A stretch of DNA of 64,000 nucleotides from Sphingomonas sp. LR60. GTDB lineage: Bacteria > Pseudomonadota > Alphaproteobacteria > Sphingomonadales > Sphingomonadaceae. This document shows, piece after piece, positions 25,873 to 35,011 of the stretch. The stretch lies in contig NZ_JASPFK010000001.1 of NCBI RefSeq assembly GCF_036855935.1, positions 2,916,501 to 2,980,500 on the forward strand, given 5' to 3'. Under the pieces are notes generated by a model. That model searched no databases. It was not told the DNA's origin and was given only the letters and a program-made list of their open reading frames with translations. The translations under genes and the position numbers were made by a program. Positions within the stretch are counted from its first letter, which is position 1. Every line of letters starts with the position of its first letter.

Positions 25873-26112
25873 ATGCCCTATTATCGCATCTCGATTGTCG
25901 GTGCTGCGATCCGATCCTGGTTCGAGGCATTTCATCCGACCATGGTTGATGCCCGAATTGCAGCCGCACAAGCGGTAGTTGCGATTGCGTTTCACACGGT
26001 GCCCGCGCTTGGAGAAATGACTGCTCTTTGCAACATCGTCGAGGTTGACGGTCGGGAAGAGGGCGCGTTCGTCGTGTCGATTGAAGTATCGAACTCGATC
26101 TGTAAAACATAG
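25873..26112 (+). CDS. Possible small hypothetical protein
   Basis: A 79-residue frame starting MPYYRISIVGA, with a central helix (DARIAAAQAVVAIAFHTVP) and an end EGAFVVSIEVS. The layout recalls small DUF6894-like proteins (MPxYxF start, a helix, then a beta hairpin), but the match is weak. There is no clear ribosome site. It may be a decayed member. Confidence 0.3.
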   Translation: MPYYRISIVGAAIRSWFEAFHPTMVDARIAAAQAVVAIAFHTVPALGEMTALCNIVEVDGREEGAFVVSIEVSNSICKT

Positions 26113-26342
26113 CTACCCAAATAAGGGAGCGCGACACCACTGCGATGCTGGAATATTACAGTTTGGCAATATTCGCGTGTCGGTTATACTGGATGCGCGC
26201 GATCATTTTGCATTACCATACAGGCTGCGTAGCTATTCGATATTATGCGCTGAGGAATGTACTGTTTAATACTCTCATTAGATTGCGTGATCAGGGATGA
26301 TCTACTTTAGTGGAATATTTAAGGCCTAGTCTATATTAGAAG

Positions 26343-27095
26343 CTAGCTGCGCACGTGCGCGGCGATCATCGACTCGTCGTCCAAGGAGAAGAAAAATGGA
26401 TAAAGCGATCGATTCCGATCCGATCTAAGCCGTTTATTCTCATTGTCTATCTGCCCTCGAACGTAAGAAACTTGCAAGTGCATCAATTGAGCCGGCGCTG
26501 CGACGCTTTCGTTAATTCTGACATCCCCGACGGAGATAAATCCAAGCATTGCCTCGTAGAACCGACGGTGCCGGGGGTTTACCTCTATAAAAAGATCGGT
26601 ACACATTCGATGATGACTGCCATATATAAACGCGAAATGGAATATGGCAGCAAGTAAACCTGTGGATGGGATGGCCGCATCAACAGCTAGACTTGTCAAT
26701 TCACAGACATTAACATAGGGCTTTTGCCGGAATCTATCTATTTGATCTCTAAAGGTCCGATCTGCTGCAAGTCCCGCACCCGAGTCTACGCCTAATGTCA
26801 GGGTGCCAAATACCATTTGGCCATCAAAAGCCGTAAACGTTAGACTAGATGGGTTCGTGGTAATCCTATGGTCTCCACCATAGCCTCTTGCTATGTAGCG
26901 CCTATTTATTAGAGAGCAGGCGCTCTCGCGAGCAGTTTCACTGTCAGCAACATTTATGGTGATGGGGGAACCATTATCGTAAATACTTGCAATTTCTACA
27001 AAATGGCTACCACCTCCGCGGTAGGCGAATCCGCCCATCGGCGACTTGCGGATCGGACGATGATACTTATTTCTTGAGATTAGCTTGCCAAGCAT
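26343..27095 (-). CDS. FeeM-like N-acyl amino acid synthase / exosortase-associated acyltransferase
   Basis: A 250-residue GNAT-fold enzyme of the group that includes FeeM and the PEP-CTERM/exosortase-associated acyltransferases, relatives of acyl-homoserine-lactone synthases. Landmarks are ITINVADSETARESACSLINRRYI, an FDGQMVFGTLTLGVDS strand pair, the VNVCELTSLAVD strand with its conserved Glu, and FIEVNPRHRRFYEAMLGF. Family members join a fatty acyl chain from acyl-ACP to an amino acid. The gene is low in GC and stands in an IS-bounded block. The nearest gene, divergent and 1.1 kb away, encodes a PEP-CTERM protein. Substrate and product are unknown. Confidence 0.72.
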   Translation of the reverse strand: MLGKLISRNKYHRPIRKSPMGGFAYRGGGSHFVEIASIYDNGSPITINVADSETARESACSLINRRYIARGYGGDHRITTNPSSLTFTAFDGQMVFGTLTLGVDSGAGLAADRTFRDQIDRFRQKPYVNVCELTSLAVDAAIPSTGLLAAIFHFAFIYGSHHRMCTDLFIEVNPRHRRFYEAMLGFISVGDVRINESVAAPAQLMHLQVSYVRGQIDNENKRLRSDRNRSLYPFFFSLDDESMIAAHVRS

Positions 27096-28194
27096 AGACA
27101 GGTCTCGCTGAGAATTTCGGTGCGCACATGAATAGCATCAATGTCAGTAATCCTATGTCATTTGGCTGGACCCTTAGTAGTGCCAGGGATTTCTAGGTCT
27201 ATCTAAATAAAAAAAGGTATTTGCGCGAAGTTCAGATCGACTAGGCACACTTGTATCGCAATCAGAAAAACTACCGAACCTCGTATAGTTCCAAAAAGCA
27301 GATCAAGCCATGATTCGCTACCGAGAATCTAGAATCCAAGGTCAGGCGTGCTTTAATTGCGCTTGCCTCCGATGTTTATAACATATGAAGCAGGATTTTG
27401 ATGGAACTATCCGTTCCAATGTTAAAATGGCTTAACCAGCTGGATATAAATATTAATAGGAGATGAATAAATTCGCTAACCTGCGATAGTGCGGGCGAAT
27501 TTTTAAACTTCTGCTGATCAATCTATCGCGCTCTCGATGCTGTGATCGGAGTTGATGCATAGAGAGCTGGCGTTGATGGCCTGACCGCTGCGAGTGGTAA
27601 TGGTTGGGCGGCGGTCGCGTCACGACCATCCGGCCGAGGGCGTTTCAAGTGGCCTGCGTCGATTAGGGCGCCTGATGTGTGCTCGACCATGAAGGCTCGC
27701 TCCCACCGTGAGAGGCTGTAGAAAGAACCACTACCTGACGCGAAGCTGACGAACCCGATGAAGAAGCCGGAGGTCGTGTTGTGGGCGGTGGGGGCGGGAG
27801 GAGCTAGCCGCGGTAACGACGCGGATGTAAGTCATTCCAAAATCTGGTGGCGCTCGTGAGCGCGGAGCCATGTGTGGGGGGCGTCTGAAAAGCGCCTCTC
27901 ATTGCATCTGCCTTGGCCGACTAAATTCCTCCACGCAGAACAGGCGCGTGACTCAAACGACATTGTCATTTGATCTATCCGTACGGATTTACGAGCAAAT
28001 ATGAATCGCGGGCAAGAAATCTCATTCATCCCTAAAAATCCAACATGATATAAATTAATCATTTTTCATGTATAATTTTTACAATCGGGCAGAATACCAA
28101 TAATTATTATCATGGATTGATTATTAGTTGCGTCCAATCATGACATACGGCCTCGAGCGGAGTTTTATTAAGCTTGCTCAAAGAGGAAATTTTC
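27096..28194. other. Low-GC intergenic region of 1.1 kb
   Basis: AT-rich sequence without a convincing gene. A GC-richer patch at about 27540-27830 looks like a decayed coding fragment (plus-strand MKARSHRERL, a stop, then TNPMKKPEVVLWAV) that I cannot assign. The last 150 bp should hold the promoter of the PEP-CTERM gene, and a strong AGAGGA ribosome site stands at about 28182. Confidence 0.5.
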
Positions 28195-28758
28195 ATGAAA
28201 AACGTCATGACGTCGGCACTAGTTGTCGCTGCGGGGTTTCTGCTCGCGCCGTCCGCAGGCGCTACCACCTTCCCGGTGGGATCTCCAAACTTCACCGCAA
28301 CAGCCGGCCCGAACGGCTCGTTCGCCGGATCGTTTCGGAATGTTGGCATCGTTGCAGGTATGTTCACGGACTACTTCACGTTTACCCTTCCGTTAAACGG
28401 CCAAGGCAGCGGAACAGTAACTACCAGCGTGAATATGGATGACCTGTTCACGGCGAATGATCTTGATTTTACCTCAGTCTTGGTCAACGGCATCGCTGCC
28501 ACTTTGACCGTGACAAGCGGAGGTGCGTTTGAGGTCGCATTTGCGCAAGGTATCCCGATCACCGCAAACAAGCTGAACTCGATTCAGGTGAACGGCATCT
28601 CGCGGGGTAACGGCGCGTATGGTGGACAGGCTACTTTCAGCCCGACTGCTGCCGTGCCAGAACCCGGAACGTGGGCGCTGATGATTGTCGGCTTCGGCAT
28701 AATGGGCTATTCGCTGCGCCGTCGACAAACAGGCAGTCGCATTCAACCGGCGATCTAG
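28195..28758 (+). CDS. FxDxF family PEPxxWA-CTERM sorting domain protein
   Basis: A 187-residue exported protein. It has an N-terminal signal peptide (MTSALVVAAGFLLAPSAGA, cleavage after AGA-T), a beta-rich body containing FTDYF, the FxDxF signature, and a C-terminal sorting tail VPEPGTWALMIVGFGIMG followed by RRRQ. The tail is the recognition signal for exosortase, which processes such proteins for the envelope or extracellular polymer. The ATG at 28195 is chosen for the AGAGGA site; a TTG 21 bp upstream is less likely. No exosortase gene is in the window. A terminator follows directly. Confidence 0.88.
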   Translation: MKNVMTSALVVAAGFLLAPSAGATTFPVGSPNFTATAGPNGSFAGSFRNVGIVAGMFTDYFTFTLPLNGQGSGTVTTSVNMDDLFTANDLDFTSVLVNGIAATLTVTSGGAFEVAFAQGIPITANKLNSIQVNGISRGNGAYGGQATFSPTAAVPEPGTWALMIVGFGIMGYSLRRRQTGSRIQPAI

Positions 28759-28765
28759 GATTTGG

Positions 28766-28794
28766 GGGTCGGCGATCAATCGCTGACCCTTTTT
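28766..28794 (+). terminator. Rho-independent terminator after the PEP-CTERM gene
   Basis: GGGTCGGCGA, a four-base loop TCAA, TCGCTGACCC with one G-T wobble, then TTTTT. It lies 8 bp after the stop codon. Confidence 0.88.
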
Positions 28795-28804
28795 CCTTCG
28801 GCCA

Positions 28805-29075
28805 TTTGCTTCTCCACTGCAGCGTAGCGCGCCGCAGGCCGTGTCAGTTTTCCCAGCAAATCCTTCAGCGCCGACACGTCCAACATCGACGCGGCCAGTA
28901 GCTTCTTCAGCAGCTGGTTCTCGTTCTTCGGAATACGCAGCCGCACCCCCTCTACATCGTCATGCAGACGTACATCGACCCCCGCTTGTGAATGGTGACG
29001 TCCGTGATCCCATATTCGCGGCGCAGGTCCGTCGTCTTCGCGGCAGCCTCATGCTCGCGCGGCACCCTCCTATGA
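28805..29075 (-). pseudogene. Remnant of an IS3-family OrfA
   Basis: Minus-strand fragments read REHEAAAKTTDLRREYGITD and, after a break, ENQLLKKLLAASMLDVSALKDLLGK. These match the HTH and leucine-zipper parts of IS3-family (IS407-type) OrfA proteins in the right order. A stop codon and frame change separate them, and no OrfB is seen. Confidence 0.7.
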
Positions 29076-29319
29076 TCTGATCCTCGGGAAATCGGCGTGG
29101 CCGCACCGTTCGTCCTCAAAAGACGAGCTAACTTGCCGATGACATGAATTCCGGGCAGCAGGTCAGGACGCTCAAAGCCAAGAGTGTCTTTTGCCGAAAT
29201 GGGGTGACTGTACGCCTTGAATGTCGAAGGGGGGCACCCGATCTAAATAACACCGCATTTTCTCGTCGAGCACCGTGCGGCTGAGAGACATTGCGCTCCC
29301 GCTGGGCGGAGTCGAGCGC

Positions 29320-29562
29320 ATGGACATCAATTACATTGTCGGTCGCGAGCAGACTTCGCTGCATAATGCTCGAACAGCGGGGTCGTTGGAAGCGCGCGCC
29401 GCTCATCGCGGTCTGGCGGCGGCGTATGGTCTCATACTCGCCGGCAGCGCAATTTCTCACAAGCCCTCCTATCAGTCTCGTTCGACAAATTTGGACGAAG
29501 ATGGCGCTGGTCGATGGGATGACGATGGAGGTTCCATCTTGCGCGTCAGGAGGGTGCAATGA
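29320..29562 (+). CDS. Tiny protein of the ARxxHxxLAxxY type
   Basis: An 80-residue protein starting MDINYIVGREQTSLHNARTA, followed by GSLEARAAHRGLAAAYGLIL and a polar tail. A GGAG-type site stands before the ATG at 29320. It is the best preserved member of the family also seen at 13894, 25685 (decayed) and 44858. It lies next to IS6 copy 3. Function unknown. Confidence 0.58.
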   Translation: MDINYIVGREQTSLHNARTAGSLEARAAHRGLAAAYGLILAGSAISHKPSYQSRSTNLDEDGAGRWDDDGGSILRVRRVQ

Positions 29563-29580
29563 TCGCGCATGCTTTTAAAT

Positions 29581-30421
29581 GGTGCTGTCAGTCTAATGCG
29601 AACCGCTCTCCACACGATGCATTTGTGTCTTTGGACGGCGATGTTCAGCTGACAAACGCCTGCCACTCCGCCAATGCGGCGGAGCGTCGTTCCCGGTAGG
29701 TCTGTCGATCGATAAGGTGGCGTTCCAGGCTGAAGTGATTGTGGACGCTGGCATGGACAGATGCGAACTTCTGCAACGTCTTCATCTGCCGGAAGCGTTG
29801 CATCGCCTTCTCCCTTCGTCGGAACGGCAAGTGGCTGTTCTCCACCCGGTTGTTCGGCCAGCGGCCAACCTCCTGCTTCTCGGCGTTGCCTAGCTCGTTC
29901 ATGGCGGCACGATAGCTGCGCAGACCGTCGGTGGTGATCGCCTCGGGCGAGCCATGGCGCTTCATCGCCTTCTTCATGAACGCGAGTGCCGCAGCCTTGT
30001 CGCGGGTACGCGTGACGTAGCTTTCCAGTACCTCACCCTCGTGATCCACCGCCCGCCACAGGTAGACCATCTCGCCATTCAGCTTCACGTACATTTCGTC
30101 CAAGTGCCAGCGCCAGTGACGAAAACCGCGCATCCGGCTCACCCGCTAGCGGCGAATGTCACCGGCGAACAGTGGTCCAAACCTGTTCCACCACAGCCGC
30201 ACCGTTTCGTGACAGATGTCGATGCCGCGCTCGAACAGCAGATCCTCGACGTTCCTCAGCGACAGCGGGAAGCGCACGTACATGAGCACCACCAGCCGGA
30301 TCACCTCAGGCGACGAGTTGAAGTAGCGGAACGGCGAGACTGGTTTGCGCGGGCGGGGCATGGCCCTGCCCTACCCCACCATCACTTGATTACTAGCCGG
30401 TGCTTTTGGTTTGACGGAGCC
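29581..30421 (-). mobile_element. IS6-family insertion sequence, copy 3 (defective, chimeric end)
   Basis: An 841-bp element in direct orientation with copy 2. The first part of about 755 bp appears identical to copy 2, including the nonsense codon. The last 85 bp differ at roughly 15 positions and end in GGCTCCGTCAAACC instead of GGCATCGTCAAACC. It cuts into the 3' end of the IS110 transposase. Flanking 8-mers (TTTTAAAT and AGCTGAAC) do not match. Confidence 0.85.
29645..30361 (-). pseudogene. IS6-family transposase with the same amber stop
   Basis: TAG at codon 72 as in copy 2. The downstream 165 residues are identical to copy 2. The N-terminal 71 residues differ at residue 8 (PRKPVSP against PRKPASP), where the chimeric segment starts. 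Confidence 0.9.
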
Positions 30422-31329
30422 AGCTGAACAAGCCACGGCCGCTTGGCACCGTTACGTTCGGCAAAGCGCACGACCGCCATGGCGCCGACGATCAGCATCT
30501 GGCGCAGGTACTGATGCCCGGCCTTAGTGATGCCGCCGAGCCGCTCCTTGCCGCCGCTGGAGTTCTGCCGCGGCACCAAGCCGATCCACGCGGCGAGATT
30601 GCGGCCTGAGCGGAAGATCGCTGGATCGGGAACGGTGGCGACGATGGCACTGGCGAGCAGCGGCCCCACACCGGGTATCTCCATCAGCCGACGGCCAAGC
30701 TCGGTCTCGCGTGCGCTCGCCAGGATGCGGCGGTCGTTCTCGAGGATCTGCTCCTTCACGATGCGCAGCTGAGCCGCCAGCATCTCCAGGCAAAACCGCG
30801 CATCGGCCGGCACCCGCTCGTCAGTCGGGTCGGCGATGACGTCGAGGAGCTGCTCGATGCCGTTCCTGCCGATCGGCGCGGCGATCCCGAACTCGGCTAG
30901 GTGCGCCCGCATCGCGTTCGACAACTGCGTCCGTTGGCGATTCAGAATCAGGCGAACACGATGCAGCATCATCGCGCTCTGCTGCTCGGGCGACTTGATG
31001 CCGACGAAGCGCATCGTCGGGCGGGTCACCGCCTCGCAGATCGCCTCCGCATCGGCCGCGTCGTTCTTGCCCCGTTTGACGTACGGCTTCACGTACTGCG
31101 CCGGCATCAGCTTCACGTCATGCCCGAGCAAAACCAGCTCGCGTGCCCAGTAGTGCGAGGTCGCACACGCCTCGATACCGACCAGACATGGCGGTAGCTT
31201 GGCGAAGAACTTCAGCATGCGCCCACGGGTCAGCCGCTGGCGGATCACCGCCACGCCCTCCGCATCGACGCCATGCACCTGGAACACGTTCTTCGCGAGA
31301 TCTAGACCTATCGTGGTGACGCTGCCCAT
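30422..31329 (-). pseudogene. IS110-family transposase, C-terminus replaced
   Basis: It starts MGSVTTIGLDLAKNVFQVHG, with the DEDD-domain Asp in GLDLAKN and later KRGKNDAADAEAI. The C-terminal transposase_20 domain is visible (LMEIPGVGPLLASAIVATV, FRSGRNLAAWIGLVPRQNSSGG, GHQYLRQMLIVGA). After RPWLVQL the frame enters IS6 sequence and gains a foreign tail of about 15 residues, so the last 30-40 residues are lost. The ATG at 31329 has an AAGGAGAA-like site upstream. Confidence 0.88.
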
Positions 31330-31440
31330 CGCAGTTCTCCTTCCGGCTCTACGCAGATCATTCTGCAGGCGGGTTGGAGAGCCGTCCACGTCATCACATC
31401 CGGCCATTCGCACGCCCTTAACGACTGCCCAAGTTCGCAA
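30422..31440 (-). mobile_element. IS110-family element, 3' end truncated by IS6 copy 3
   Basis: The body of an IS110-type element. Its left side is cut by the IS6 inverted repeat at 30421. Its right boundary is not defined by an obvious repeat; it lies somewhere between the transposase start (31329) and the permease stop (31491). The missing 3' part is not found next to any other IS copy in the window. Confidence 0.7.
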
Positions 31441-31490
31441 GTTGGATCATGTCGCAGGCTGTGTCGCTGCATCGCGCACCGGCCGTTCGT

Positions 31491-32600
31491 TTATGATGCG
31501 ACGGGCGCAGTCATCGACAAGCTGATCAGGCTCCAGACCGTGATAAAGATGGCGGCAGCAACGGGCCCGATCAGGAGTCCGTTGAACCCGAAAGCGGCCA
31601 GCCCCCCGAGCGTCGTCACCAGCACGACGAAATCGGGTATGTTCGTCTCGCGGCCGATCAGGATCGGCCGCAGCACATTGTCCACCGAGCCGATCACGAG
31701 GACGCCCGAGACGGTCATAATCAGACCGTGCCACATGTCGGCTGTCGCAAAGAGATAGATCGCGACCGGCACCCAGACGATGCCGGTCCCCACCGCCGGC
31801 AGCAGGGACGAAAGCGCCATCACGACCGCCCATAAAAGCGCATTGGGCACACCGAGCATGGCCATGATGATGCCGCCAACCGACCCTTGTGCTGCCCCGA
31901 CGAGGACGCCCCCTTTAACCGTCGCGCGAACGACCGTCACGAAGCGAGCGGCGAGCACCCCGCGGTCGTCCGGTTTGAGCGGCACGACGTTGCCGATGCT
32001 AGACGTCATCGACTGCCCGTCGCGCAGCAGGAAGAAGGTCAGGTAGAGCGTCGCGGCGAGCGACAGGAGGAAGCTTGCGGCACTTTGGCCGATGGTCAGC
32101 GCGTGCGACGCCAGGATTTGCAGCCTCGCCGTGATACCGATCGACAGCTGCTCACGAAGGGAATCGAGGTCGGTGATCCCGGTTCGACGCATCAGGCCTG
32201 CCATCCAGCCCGGCAGGACCGCCTGGATACGTTCGAACATCGCGGCGATGTCAATCTGACCAGACTGAATCTGCGCATAGATCGCGCCCGCCTGGTCAAG
32301 CAGGAACATCGATAGGGCGACACCCGGTACGACGCCCATCGTGACGACCACGAGCAGTGTAAGGAAGGCCGCGAGGTTTTGTCGCCCGGGAAAGCGGGAC
32401 AGGATGCGGTTGTTCAAGGGCCAGAACATGATTGCGGCGACCACGCTCCAGAGGATCGCGCCGAGGAACGCCCACACCGACCATAGAAACACGATGGTCA
32501 CGGCGACGGCAACGACGCCGAGCGCCAGATGCGCCAGTGTCAGGTCCGGCCGCTGGCGGCGCTCCGCGTGACGCGTGTCTCGCAGAGCACTCATCGTCAT
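31491..32600 (-). CDS. AI-2E family (PerM/YhhT-like) membrane permease
   Basis: A 369-residue protein with seven or eight hydrophobic segments in the layout of the AI-2E/UPF0118 family. Two helices near the N-terminus are followed by a long soluble-looking segment (about 105-150). The conserved core comes next (TLYLTFFLLRDGQ, GGIIMAMLGVPNALLWAVVMALSSLLPAVGTGIVW), then DNVLRPILIGR and LGGLAAFGFNGLLIGPV. Family members export small signals or ions; the substrate here is unknown. The start overlaps the stop of the BON gene (ATGA). Confidence 0.9.
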   Translation of the reverse strand: MTMSALRDTRHAERRQRPDLTLAHLALGVVAVAVTIVFLWSVWAFLGAILWSVVAAIMFWPLNNRILSRFPGRQNLAAFLTLLVVVTMGVVPGVALSMFLLDQAGAIYAQIQSGQIDIAAMFERIQAVLPGWMAGLMRRTGITDLDSLREQLSIGITARLQILASHALTIGQSAASFLLSLAATLYLTFFLLRDGQSMTSSIGNVVPLKPDDRGVLAARFVTVVRATVKGGVLVGAAQGSVGGIIMAMLGVPNALLWAVVMALSSLLPAVGTGIVWVPVAIYLFATADMWHGLIMTVSGVLVIGSVDNVLRPILIGRETNIPDFVVLVTTLGGLAAFGFNGLLIGPVAAAIFITVWSLISLSMTAPVAS

Positions 32601-33243
32601 GCGACCACGAGATCGTTATGCACAGCCGAGGTGGCTTTCGAGTTCCAGGCCGTCTGACAGGCGACATATCGGTCCGACATGGTCGGGACGGTTCCGGAAA
32701 GCGTCACCGTCCCTCCTTCAGCCGTAACGGTGATCGTGTCGGGATCGAACCGGGAGCGATGCAACGCCGCGTCGATCTCGGCACGGATATTGGACGCAAC
32801 CGGATGCGGTTTGACGGTGGTGTCGTTCTGGATGCCGACGATGCCCATCATACCGAGCAGCACCTTCTCCGCGGCTTCGCGCTGGAAGTTCCATTCGACC
32901 ATACCGGACAGCGTGACCCAGCCCTGCTCGACACGCACCTTGATCACGCCTGCCGGTACGCTGTCTTCCCAGTCGAGCCGGTTGAGCGCTGCGCGCGCGA
33001 TCTCCTCGTCGCCATACTTCAGGGGCAATGCGAGCTTGACCAGCAGCTTCTCGACGACCGCCTTGACCCCCGCACCCGGGCGGTTGCCTTCTCCGCGTTG
33101 CGCTTTTGCAGGAAGTTCTCGACGTGACCCGACAGGGTAATGACGCCGGCACCGGCGGTAACGCCGATATGGGCGGCATTGATGCTCGGCTCCCATACCA
33201 ACTCGGCAAGGACAGCTTCCTGCAGCGCGCGGTCGTGGGGCAT
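32597..33243 (-). pseudogene. BON-domain (OsmY-like) protein, frameshifted
   Basis: It reads MPHDRALQEAVLAELVWEP, then GVITLSGHVENFLQKRNAEKA, as a first BON domain. A G-run near 33078 is one base short, and the second and third BON domains continue in another frame (VKAVVEKLLVKLALP, GWVTLSGMVEWNFQREAAEK, GGTVTLSGTVPTMSDR). With the base restored the protein would be about 215 residues with three BON repeats, which bind membranes or other envelope partners under stress. The second ATG of the ATGATG pair, at 33243, is best spaced from AAGGAG. It overlaps the permease gene. Confidence 0.82.
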
Positions 33244-33511
33244 CATGGTCTCCTTGTAGGATGGGCAAAAACCGTTGAACCGGATGCCCCGCCCCCTCGA
33301 TGTAACGCCGAACGGCTGATGGCCTAGGGTCGGGAAATACGTGCCCAACCAAAGGGATCGCGCGTCGCGATCGATGTCGGCGCGGCTCTCATGCAGAGGC
33401 GCTTACGTGTTTCCCGAGCCTGCGATAGCCGTCCGCGACGGGCTAGAAGCGGCGACAAGGGGTGGTCGCACTGCCGATCGCCAGCCGTCACGCCTAGCCA
33501 AGGGATCCAAT

Positions 33512-34096
33512 GTGATCGAACTCGTCACCACTCGCCCGGACAGCCCCGGGGCGCCGGCGCTACCTCTGCACGACGCGGACTGGAGCGCCGACCTGATCTC
33601 GCGTACCGGCTATCATTTCCACGTGCGCCCTGCGGCGCCGGCGGATGAGGCGGCCCTCGCCGAGTTCTTCACGCATGTCGATAAGGAGGATCTGCGGTTC
33701 CGCTTTCTCAGCGCAGTCCAGAAGGTCGGATCCGATCAGCTGAAAGCGTTGGTATCGGTCGATCATACCCGCACCGAAAACTTCCTGGCCATCGAGAGCG
33801 ACACCGGCCTGGTCATCGCGACCGCCATGCTCGCCGCTGACGAGACGTTGACCAATGCCGAGGTGGCGGTAGCGATCCGGTCGGACTTCAAGCGCGGTGG
33901 GATCAGCTGGACGCTCGTCGAGCATGTCGTGCGGTTCGCCCGATCCAAGGGTATCAAGATGCTGGAGTCGGTCGAGAGCCGCGACAATCATCAAGCGATC
34001 AAGCTGGAGCGCGAGATGGGCTGGTCCGCCTCACCCTGCCCGGGCGATCCCATGCTCATCGTGCTGCAGATGTCAATTGAACCTCAAGTCGCCTGA
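33512..34096 (+). CDS. GNAT family N-acetyltransferase
   Basis: A 194-residue acetyltransferase whose domain starts with YHFHVRPAAPADEAALAEFF. It has DKEDLRFRFLSAV, typical of the GNAT modules related to protein lysine acetyltransferases (Pat-like). It continues with the acetyl-CoA site region AIRSDFKRGGISWTLVEHVVRFA and SRDNHQAIKLEREMGW. The GTG at 33512 has an AAGGGA site; the frame is open upstream but reads poorly. It is divergent from the BON gene. Acetyl-CoA-synthetase regulation is possible, given the acetate genes nearby, but unproven. Confidence 0.84.
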   Translation: MIELVTTRPDSPGAPALPLHDADWSADLISRTGYHFHVRPAAPADEAALAEFFTHVDKEDLRFRFLSAVQKVGSDQLKALVSVDHTRTENFLAIESDTGLVIATAMLAADETLTNAEVAVAIRSDFKRGGISWTLVEHVVRFARSKGIKMLESVESRDNHQAIKLEREMGWSASPCPGDPMLIVLQMSIEPQVA

Positions 34097-34165
34097 CGGG
34101 GCAGTTTATCCTGCCTGGCTAAGCGTCGACTCGAAATATTTTTGCTTGCGTAGAAGACTGGAAAA

Positions 34166-34969
34166 ATGATGCAGTCGATACTTCTCCATGTCCAAGACGA
34201 TGCCGGTTTTGACAGTCGCTTCAAGGCAGCCCTCACACTCGGAAAGGCGTTCGACGGTCATATCTCATGTCTTCACGCCTCTCCTTATGGCGAATACCTC
34301 GCCAATGACCCCTTTACCGCCATGGTTCTCCCAGTCGACTTCTCAAAGACCATGGAGCGGATTGGACGAGATATGAGGGTGAAGGTTGAGGCTCATTTAA
34401 GTGCTGAAGACGCAAAATGGGACTGGCATCATGTGGATGACGTTGGCGTGGATAGCGCTATTTTGCAGATGTCGCCGATCGTAGACGTCATTGTCATGAG
34501 CCTGGATACAAGGCCGAAAGCGCATAAGATCGTCGCCGCAGTCGCGTCAAAGGCTCGAGCTCCCGTCTTAGCTATCCCTTCTTCTGCCATCGGCTTCGAT
34601 CCATCCGGTGTTGTCGCGATCGCCTGGAATGGTTCCGCCGAGTCCTCGGTCGCGCTGCGCGCGTCATTGCCGCTGCTGCGCAAGGCAGCATCGGTCCACC
34701 TGATCGAGATCGAAGATCGGACTATGCGGACCTACAACGAGCAAGGCGCACATTACCTCTTGCGACATGGGATCGAAACCAGCGTCGCCCGTCGCAGCGC
34801 GAATAGCGGTGACGCCGGGAGCGCCATCTTGAAGGTGGCGGAGGAAGTAGGCGCGGCCCTGCTGGTCATGGGCGCCTATGGCCACTCGCGTACAGCCGAG
34901 CTCATCGTTGGCGGAGCCACCAAGACGGTCCTCTCGAACAGCCGCATCCCATTGCTACTGGCGCACTAG
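34166..34969 (+). CDS. Universal stress protein, tandem UspA domains
   Basis: A 267-residue cytoplasmic protein. The C-terminal UspA domain carries an ATP-binding signature (LLVMGAYGHSRTAELIVGG, ending LSNSRIPLLLAH). The N-terminal domain is more diverged (SILLHVQDDAGFDSRFKAAL). Tandem Usp proteins accumulate under energy or oxygen limitation. An ATGATG pair at 34166/34169 leaves the exact start open. It precedes the GH130 gene by about 40 bp in the same direction. Confidence 0.9.
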   Translation: MMQSILLHVQDDAGFDSRFKAALTLGKAFDGHISCLHASPYGEYLANDPFTAMVLPVDFSKTMERIGRDMRVKVEAHLSAEDAKWDWHHVDDVGVDSAILQMSPIVDVIVMSLDTRPKAHKIVAAVASKARAPVLAIPSSAIGFDPSGVVAIAWNGSAESSVALRASLPLLRKAASVHLIEIEDRTMRTYNEQGAHYLLRHGIETSVARRSANSGDAGSAILKVAEEVGAALLVMGAYGHSRTAELIVGGATKTVLSNSRIPLLLAH

Positions 34970-35011
34970 CGCCGTCGAGACCGGACCCTCGCCGCTCGAA
35001 GGAACTCTCGA

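Noticed and set aside
29128..29559. 143-codon minus-strand frame opposite the tiny protein at 29320
   Set aside because: Composition is shadow-like, and the plus-strand frame has a better start, ribosome site and family resemblance.
23958..29580. Block between IS6 copies 2 and 3 as a resistance or catabolic transposon
   Set aside because: No resistance or catabolic gene is present; the cargo is remnants, a FeeM-like gene and a PEP-CTERM gene, and no target duplication bounds it.
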